27,192 nt of DNA from RGIG2000 sp045612665 (lineage in GTDB: Bacteria; Bacillota; Clostridia; Oscillospirales; CAG-272): assembly GCA_045612665.1 (NCBI GenBank), contig JAZKZO010000053.1, forward strand, positions 1-27,192, given 5' to 3'. Below the pieces are notes generated by a model. The model saw only the letters and a list, made by a program, of their open reading frames with translations. It was not told the DNA's origin and did no database searches. A program made the translations under genes and the position numbers. Shown piece after piece: positions 22,278 through 27,192 of this stretch. Positions within the stretch are counted from its first letter, which is position 1; each line of letters opens with the position of its first letter.

Positions 22278-23288
22278 ATGAATAAGGACTACACGTACAT
22301 AGTAACGGGCTGTACAGGATACGTCGGCAACGTGCTGACAAAAAGGCTACTTGAGCTTGGATGCAAGGTTGTCGGTCTTGCAAGAAGCGAGGAAAAATTT
22401 AAAAGAGTATTTGGCGATAACGCGCCAAGCGTCGTTTATGCCGATATACGCGACAAGGAAGCTCTTCGTGCGCTTTTTGAGGGCGATGATGAAAAAATCG
22501 TAATTCACACAGTAGCTTACGTAAGCATTGGCGAGGGCGATAAAAAGGAGCTTTTGGATGTAACCGTCGGTGGAACTGAAAATATGCTTGAGCTATCCGT
22601 TGAATACGGTGTGCGTAAATTTTTGCATATTTCCTCATCCGAGGCACTCCCACACAAGCTTGCGCTCGAGGGCGATATGAGTAATTATATTCCAACACCG
22701 TCAAAGGCAAGAAAGGGCTACAATAGAGCCAAATCAATGGCGGACGTGTCTGTATTAAAGGCAGTTAACGAGAAAAATCTCGACGCAAGCCTCATTCTTC
22801 TTGCAGGCGTTTTAGGCCCTGGCGATTATTCAAATACTCATATGACACAGGTGCTTATCGACTTTGTAAACGGCAAGCTTCCCGCCTCGGTAAACGGTGG
22901 CTATAACGATTTCGATATTCGAGACGTTGCCGATGTGCTTGAAAGCATAATTGATAACGCCAAAAAGGGAGAGAGCTATATTTTTGCGAACAAGCCCGAT
23001 AAAATCAACGAGGTTCTTTCGTACGTTGCGGAGCTTACGGGCAAAAAAATGGTGCCAACTCTGCCTATGTGGACGGCATACGTAGGTCTTCCGTTCTTGT
23101 TTTTGTGGTCAAAGCTGACAGGCAAGCGCCCACTTTACACGCTTTCAGCGCTCGCATCGCTTCGTGCTAACACAAATTTTCCGCTTGATAAGTCAATTGA
23201 AGCCTTTGGCTACAATCCAAGACCGCTTAAGCAAACCGTTATCGACCATATGAAATTTCTTGCCGAAATAGGAGAGGTAGAGCTTTGA
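22278..23288 (+). CDS. NAD(P)-dependent epimerase/dehydratase family protein (extended SDR)
   Basis: The 336-residue protein is an extended short-chain dehydrogenase. The nucleotide-binding G11-x2-G14-x2-G17 motif (TGCTGYVG) opens the Rossmann fold, the acidic strand end YADIRD follows, and the catalytic Tyr148 and Lys152 are in GYNRAKSMAD with serines at 119-121 (ISSS). A hydrophobic stretch, AYVGLPFLFLWSKL, near residue 275 resembles members acting on lipid, steroid or dihydroflavonol-like substrates. The true substrate is unknown. GAGGAGA precedes the ATG. The stop overlaps the next gene's TTG start by four bases, so it probably works with the EFR1-type redox protein. Confidence 0.88.
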   Translation: MNKDYTYIVTGCTGYVGNVLTKRLLELGCKVVGLARSEEKFKRVFGDNAPSVVYADIRDKEALRALFEGDDEKIVIHTVAYVSIGEGDKKELLDVTVGGTENMLELSVEYGVRKFLHISSSEALPHKLALEGDMSNYIPTPSKARKGYNRAKSMADVSVLKAVNEKNLDASLILLAGVLGPGDYSNTHMTQVLIDFVNGKLPASVNGGYNDFDIRDVADVLESIIDNAKKGESYIFANKPDKINEVLSYVAELTGKKMVPTLPMWTAYVGLPFLFLWSKLTGKRPLYTLSALASLRANTNFPLDKSIEAFGYNPRPLKQTVIDHMKFLAEIGEVEL

Positions 23289-24175
23289 AAATACTGCTTA
23301 TCTACTACACAGGCACGTACAACACAAGATATTTAAGCGAAAAGGTTAAGGCTCGCTTTGTTGCAAGGGGTGATGAGGTTGACACGGTCGAAATCAACTC
23401 TAAAACTCCCGTATGTAGCTGCGAGGGCTACGACCTTATCGGCTTTTCGTATCCTATATACGGTTTTAACGCGCCGTTGCCCTTTGAAAAATATGTAAGA
23501 CAGCTCAAAATAAGCAAGGGGCAAAAATATTTCATATACAAAAACAGTGGCGAAACAATGGCTATGAACAACGCATCAAGCCGTCTTCTTATCAGGAAAA
23601 TGCGACACAGGGGCGCGAAAATGGTCGGAGAATACCACTTTGTTATGCCGTATAATATCCATTTCCCCTTTGAGCGCGATTTCGTGCGTCAAATTTTCGC
23701 ATCAAACGAGAAGCTACTCGATATAATGATGTATAACCTGGAAAACGGCATTGTAAAAGGGATAAAAAGCAATCCTATTTACAACCTTGGCGCGTTCTTT
23801 GTCGGCATACAAAAAATCGGTGGAAACGTAAACTCCTTTTTCTACCGCGTTGACTCTAAAAAATGCATAAATTGCTCGCTATGTGTGCGAGAATGCCCTC
23901 ACGATAACGTTTATGTCAAGGACGGAAAAATCAAATTTCACCACCATTGCGATATGTGTATGCGTTGCTCGTTCTTTTGCCCCACAGGAGCAATTAGCAT
24001 AGGCTTTTTACAGGGCTGGCTTGTAAACGGTGCTTATGACTTCAAGGGCATAGAGCAGGACGAAAGCGAAATTAAACCGTACATAACTGAAAAAAGCAAG
24101 GGATTTTATAAGTGCTTTATCTCTTATTTTGCAAAAATAGAGCAGGAGCACGCGGAGCTTTTCGGTGAAAAATAA
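23285..24175 (+). CDS. EFR1-family ferredoxin (flavodoxin-like domain plus two 4Fe-4S clusters)
   Basis: The start is TTG 23285, overlapping the previous stop, with GGAGAGG (23271-23277) seven bases before it. The 296-residue protein has a flavodoxin-like N-terminal domain (YYTGTYNTRYLSEKV, the usual FMN phosphate loop region; GFSYPIYGFNAP) and a C-terminal double-cluster ferredoxin. The cysteines are 194, 197, 200 and 204 (CINCSLCVREC) and 222, 225, 228 and 232 (CDMCMRCSFFC). Such proteins move electrons between flavin and iron-sulfur clusters in anaerobes; the partner here could be the SDR enzyme upstream, which is inference. Length is normal for the family. Confidence 0.92.
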   Translation: MKILLIYYTGTYNTRYLSEKVKARFVARGDEVDTVEINSKTPVCSCEGYDLIGFSYPIYGFNAPLPFEKYVRQLKISKGQKYFIYKNSGETMAMNNASSRLLIRKMRHRGAKMVGEYHFVMPYNIHFPFERDFVRQIFASNEKLLDIMMYNLENGIVKGIKSNPIYNLGAFFVGIQKIGGNVNSFFYRVDSKKCINCSLCVRECPHDNVYVKDGKIKFHHHCDMCMRCSFFCPTGAISIGFLQGWLVNGAYDFKGIEQDESEIKPYITEKSKGFYKCFISYFAKIEQEHAELFGEK

Positions 24176-24191
24176 AAAATCAAGGCACTTA

Positions 24192-24398
24192 GCGTTGTTC
24201 CCTTAAGGACACAACGCATCGATATTCGCCTATGGCGAACGATATGCACTTCGTGCTCGATATGTCCTCACGGACTCGATATGTGCTTCGCACGAGAAAA
24301 TAAGGCGAATATCATATCGAAATCGACCGAAAGGGAGATTATATCGAATTTGCGCCATATGGCAAATATATCGAGCCTAACAAAGTGAGGTATATCGA
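24192..24398 (+). repeat. Intergenic hairpin array punctuated by TCGATAT / ATATCGA
   Basis: After hairpin GCGTTGT/ACAACGC (24192-24217), TCGATAT-type words occur at 24219, 24239 (ACGATAT), 24257 and 24276. Each is followed by a short stem: TTCGCC/GGCGAA, GCAC/GTGC, GTCC/GGAC and GTGC/GCAC. The reverse complement ATATCGA then occurs at 24314, 24341, 24368 and 24392, with stems between, including AATC-GACC-GAAA-GGGA-GATT, which has a GNRA-type GAAA loop. GATATTCGCC (24221-24230) and GGCGAATATC (24304-24313) form a perfect long-range stem around the left half. It lies in the 3' region between the ferredoxin gene and its terminator. Confidence 0.85.
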
Positions 24399-24399
24399 C

Positions 24400-24438
24400 A
24401 AAAAAGGACGAGGAATTTTCATAATTCTTCGTCCTTTT
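24400..24438 (+). terminator. Terminator after the hairpin array
   Basis: GGACGAGGAATT (24406-24417) pairs with AATTCTTCGTCC (24423-24434) with one G-T pair and a TTCAT loop, followed by TTTT and preceded by A residues. It probably ends the SDR-ferredoxin transcript, with the array inside the 3' UTR. Confidence 0.88.
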
Positions 24439-24543
24439 CCTATTGACAGGTAATGTGTTTTAAAGAATTTCAAAAAACTGTCAGAATACGCACCTTCATG
24501 GAGTGCTTTTATGTTGCCTTATCCTGCCATTTCGCCAAAAGTA
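24439..24543 (+). other. Intergenic segment with an isolated TTGACA and a small hairpin
   Basis: No gene is seen. TTGACA at 24443-24448 has no good -10 at 17 bp. GCAC (24490-24493) and GTGC (24503-24506) form a small bulged stem followed by TTTT, weakly terminator-like. The segment ends at the fakB promoter. Confidence 0.3.
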
Positions 24544-24572
24544 TTGACAAAACGACAAATTATTGCTATAAT
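24544..24572 (+). promoter_or_regulatory. Promoter of fakB-fakA
   Basis: TTGACA (24544-24549), 17 bp ending in TGC, then TATAAT (24567-24572). A 5-bp stem GCGCA/TGCGC (24585-24600) lies in the leader just before the ribosome site. Confidence 0.9.
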
Positions 24573-24617
24573 ATGCGTATGTGTGCGCAGTTAATTGCGC
24601 TATAAAGGAGAGAAAAT

Positions 24618-25550
24618 ATGAAAGATTTCGTTATTTTGGCAGACTGTACCTGCGACGTTTCGAATCAAATTGCAGAAGAAATCGGTATGACGGACTATAT
24701 CCCGGGCCACGCCTACATAAGCGACGGCAGAGATATTTCAACAACACTCGATTGGAGCGTTATTTCAAGAGAGGAATATTACAAGGCGCTCTCAAATAAA
24801 AAGCTCAAGATTACAACCGCTCCGCCGTCCCCTGTTGAATATTACGAGGCGTTTGAGAAATACGCAAAGGACGATATCGGCATTATCAGCGTGTCTATTT
24901 CCTCGAAAATCAGCTCAACCTACGGAGTTGCCTCGGGCGCTGCCGAAAAGATAAAGGAAGCTTATCCAAATGCGAAAATTTATTGCTTTGATAGCTACCG
25001 TATGTCGGGCGCTATCTCAATTCTTATGGTATATGCACATATGCTCAAAAAGGAAGGCAAGAGCTTCGATGAAATCGTAGAATGGCTTGAGGAAAACAAG
25101 CACAGGGTTCACCAAATGGGACCTATTGACGACCTTATCTTCGTTGCGCGTCGCGGTAGAATTACAATGGGCAAGGCTATTATGGGAAGCTTCGCGGGAG
25201 TTAAGCCTATGGGCGACTGTAATAGCGACGGCTATACAACCGTGCTTACTAAGGTTAAGGGAATGAGCCGTGCACTTGATACAACAGTTGAGTACGTTAA
25301 GAAAACCGCAACCGACGTTGAAAACGGCTACGCACTTATCGCACACTCAAATAGAGAGCTTTACGCAAACACACTCAAGGAAAAGCTTGAGGGAGAAATG
25401 GGCTTTAAAAAGGTGTTTGTAACCGACGTGTTCTCGGGCTGTGGCGCAAACATAGGCCCTGGCATGATTGGCGTTTACTACCTTGGCAACAAGGTATCCG
25501 ACGACCTTACACTTGAAAAGGAAATAATGAACCAAATCGTTGGAAAATAA
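24618..25550 (+). CDS. fakB: DegV family fatty-acid-binding protein (FakB-like)
   Basis: The 310-residue protein is a DegV/EDD-fold carrier that holds a fatty acid while FakA phosphorylates it to acyl-phosphate for phospholipid synthesis. Landmarks: the opening strand ILADCTCDVS (usually TDSTADL), KITTAPPSPVEYYEAF (the T-x-x-P-S-P block), SISSKISSTYGVAS (the serine loop that binds the carboxylate), and ARRGRITMGKA in place of the usual GLGGRI. AAAGGAGAG precedes the ATG. The fakA-like gene follows after 25 bases with no terminator, which supports the function. Which fatty acid is bound cannot be read; a close non-fatty-acid paralogue role is possible. Confidence 0.92.
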   Translation: MKDFVILADCTCDVSNQIAEEIGMTDYIPGHAYISDGRDISTTLDWSVISREEYYKALSNKKLKITTAPPSPVEYYEAFEKYAKDDIGIISVSISSKISSTYGVASGAAEKIKEAYPNAKIYCFDSYRMSGAISILMVYAHMLKKEGKSFDEIVEWLEENKHRVHQMGPIDDLIFVARRGRITMGKAIMGSFAGVKPMGDCNSDGYTTVLTKVKGMSRALDTTVEYVKKTATDVENGYALIAHSNRELYANTLKEKLEGEMGFKKVFVTDVFSGCGANIGPGMIGVYYLGNKVSDDLTLEKEIMNQIVGK

Positions 25551-25575
25551 TTCATTTCGAGATAGGATAATTTAG

Positions 25576-27192
25576 ATGATTAACAAAATAGACGGACAGC
25601 ATTATCGCAACCTTATAGATTACGGTATACGCAACCTCTCCCTTTATTGCGACGAGGTGAACGATTTGAACGTATTCCCTGTCCCTGACGGAGATACGGG
25701 AACGAATATGATGCTCACGCTCCAAAACGGCTTTTCCGCAATGGAGGCGCAAATTAACGAGCTTTCGGAGCTTTCAAAGAAGTTTGCAAACGCAATCGTT
25801 TTTGGCGCAAGAGGAAACTCGGGAGTTATCATTTCACAGTTCTTTAGGGGCTTTTCCGAGTGCTTTTTTAAAACAAATGAGGCGGATTGTGAAGCCGTTG
25901 CGAGCGCACTTGAAAACGGTGTTGACAGTGCATACAAGGCGGTGTCAAATCCTACTGAGGGAACTGTGCTTACCGTTCTTCGCGAGGCTACCGAGTATGT
26001 ACGCAGAAAGCTTGGCGAGGGCAAAATTAGCAATATGAATGAGATGACTGCGCTCTTTTTGAAGAAGGCAAGATTATCTCTTGAGCATACCCCAGAGCTT
26101 TTGCCTATACTCAAGTCGGCGGGAGTTGTAGATAGCGGTGGCGCGGGAATCGTATATGTTTTTGAGGGAATGAATAAGTATCTTAACGGAGAAACCCTTG
26201 AAAAGGCATCAATTGGCGCATCGGTCCAAGCAATAGACTATTCAAAATACAATAGAAGCAGTACCTTCGAGTTCGGCTATTGTACCGAGCTTTTAATTCA
26301 AACCCTCGACTCAAAGCAAACCTTTGACAAGCGTTCGTTCAAGCGCGAGCTTGAGGGACTTGGCGATAGCATAGTTTTGTCCTTTGAGGATGATAAGGTG
26401 AAGCTTCATATTCACACAAAATCTCCCGAAGCGGTGCTTGAATATTGCCATAAATACGGCGAATTTCTAACTCTTAAAATCGAAAATATGAGCGTTCAGC
26501 ATAACGAGCTTTCAAAGAAAGAGGTCAACCTCTATACTGAGACTCGCAGAGGAAGCTTTTCCGTGCTTGCAGTAGCTCACGATATCACAATGAAGGATAG
26601 CTTCGCACAAATGGGCGCGGACATTGTGCTTCTCGGTGATATACATTGCCCACCGTCGGCACAGGATTTTCTTGAGGCGTTTGAGAAAACTGACGTTGGC
26701 GCAATTCTCGTATTTGCAAACGGCAAAAATACAAGACTTTCAGCCGAGCAGGCATCAAAGCTTTACGATAAGGCAATGGTAGTTGTCGTTAATACCGAAA
26801 CCGATACGCAGTGCTATTCGGTATTGCCGCTCGTTGACTTCGAATGTGAGGATATTGACGAGGTGGCAGACTTTATACGAGAGGCTGTTGAAAACATAAG
26901 AACCGTTACCGTTACCACCGCGTGCAAGGATACCGTCTTTGACGGACAAAAAATCAACGCAGGCGACCTTGTTGCCTTTACGGGAAGCTCTCTTTTCTCG
27001 ATAGGATCCGACCATGCGGACGTTGCAATTGAAGCAATTTCAAGGGCAATTGAGGAGCAGGAGTGCGACGTTTTGACAATATTTGCAAGCGACAGTATAA
27101 CAGATGAACAGACTTCAAAAATCGAGGACTACGTGTCGGAAAATCACATTTACACAGAGGTTTCAATCGTAAACACCGAGGACGACTTCTAC
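25576..27192 (+). CDS. fakA: DAK2 domain-containing protein, fatty acid kinase FakA-like (3' end outside window)
   Basis: An open frame of 539 codons runs from ATG 25576 to the window edge without a stop; I translated it throughout. FakA is the ATP-binding kinase that phosphorylates the fatty acid held by FakB. The N-terminal DAK2 domain shows VFPVPDGDTGTNMM (about 35-48, Mg-ATP aspartates), ARGNSGVIISQFFRGF and SAGVVDSGGAGIVY. A middle domain (FGYCTELLIQTL, KLHIHTKSP) and a C-terminal DAK1/DegV-like domain (GAILVFANGKNT) follow. Full-length FakA is about 550 residues, so perhaps ten to twenty are missing. The ribosome site is modest (AGGAT, 25565-25569). Confidence 0.95.
   Translation, partial: MINKIDGQHYRNLIDYGIRNLSLYCDEVNDLNVFPVPDGDTGTNMMLTLQNGFSAMEAQINELSELSKKFANAIVFGARGNSGVIISQFFRGFSECFFKTNEADCEAVASALENGVDSAYKAVSNPTEGTVLTVLREATEYVRRKLGEGKISNMNEMTALFLKKARLSLEHTPELLPILKSAGVVDSGGAGIVYVFEGMNKYLNGETLEKASIGASVQAIDYSKYNRSSTFEFGYCTELLIQTLDSKQTFDKRSFKRELEGLGDSIVLSFEDDKVKLHIHTKSPEAVLEYCHKYGEFLTLKIENMSVQHNELSKKEVNLYTETRRGSFSVLAVAHDITMKDSFAQMGADIVLLGDIHCPPSAQDFLEAFEKTDVGAILVFANGKNTRLSAEQASKLYDKAMVVVVNTETDTQCYSVLPLVDFECEDIDEVADFIREAVENIRTVTVTTACKDTVFDGQKINAGDLVAFTGSSLFSIGSDHADVAIEAISRAIEEQECDVLTIFASDSITDEQTSKIEDYVSENHIYTEVSIVNTEDDFY

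Noticed and set aside
24192..24398. Possible CRISPR array, because a short word recurs at regular steps
   Set aside because: The repeated word is only 7 bases, it flips to its reverse complement halfway, the intervals are self-complementary hairpins rather than unique spacers, and no cas gene is near.

Overview
The window looks like a chromosomal stretch from an uncultured, low-to-moderate GC Clostridia-type Firmicute, probably gut-associated. The evidence is strong Shine-Dalgarno sites on nearly every gene, factor-independent terminators, a serS T-box, a SipL-like spore-envelope protein (DUF3794 plus LysM), the yceD-rpmF pair, an EFR1-type ferredoxin, and a FakB/FakA (DegV/DAK2) pair. Translation uses the standard bacterial code, with some GTG and TTG starts. 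There is no phage, plasmid, transposase, rRNA or CRISPR array.

Layout. 1-60 is the 3' tail of a gene followed by a terminator. 193-4291 is a tightly coupled six-gene operon: an AlkD-like glycosylase, dUTPase, a histidine phosphatase, a membrane-anchored protein with two lipocalin-like repeats, an ADP-ribose-type Nudix hydrolase and a CPBP membrane protease. 4403-7481 is a polar amino-acid ABC transporter operon (binding lipoprotein, permease, ATPase) ending in a second Nudix gene. 7532-8982, minus strand, holds yceD, rpmF and a small membrane protein. 9001-9665 is a single secreted or anchored unknown. 9685-14588 is uvrB-uvrA. 14589-16121, minus, is the SipL-like gene, divergent from the T-box-controlled serS (16182-17770). 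Next come a phosphoribosyltransferase (17844-18401), a GH127 glycosidase (18438-20246, minus) and an alanine/glycine:cation symporter (20332-21729, minus). tRNA-Gln(CUG) lies at 21895-21968, followed by a structured non-coding stretch. An SDR dehydratase/epimerase and EFR1 ferredoxin pair occupies 22278-24175, followed by an unusual hairpin array (24192-24398). The window ends with fakB (24618-25550) and fakA (25576 onward, cut by the window edge).

Most notable. (1) The transporter's substrate-binding lipoprotein reads as a circular permutation: the segment that normally ends this family sits right after the signal peptide, and the protein stops where that segment would normally begin. Its ATPase partner carries an extra basic insertion of about 35-40 residues. 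(2) A roughly 200-nt intergenic array of short hairpins is punctuated by TCGATAT on its left half and by the reverse complement, ATATCGA, on its right half. (3) Nine of twelve recognisable promoters share an extended -10 element (TGn before TAAAAT or TATAAT) with a 17-bp spacer. All calls come from reading the sequence; no database search was run.
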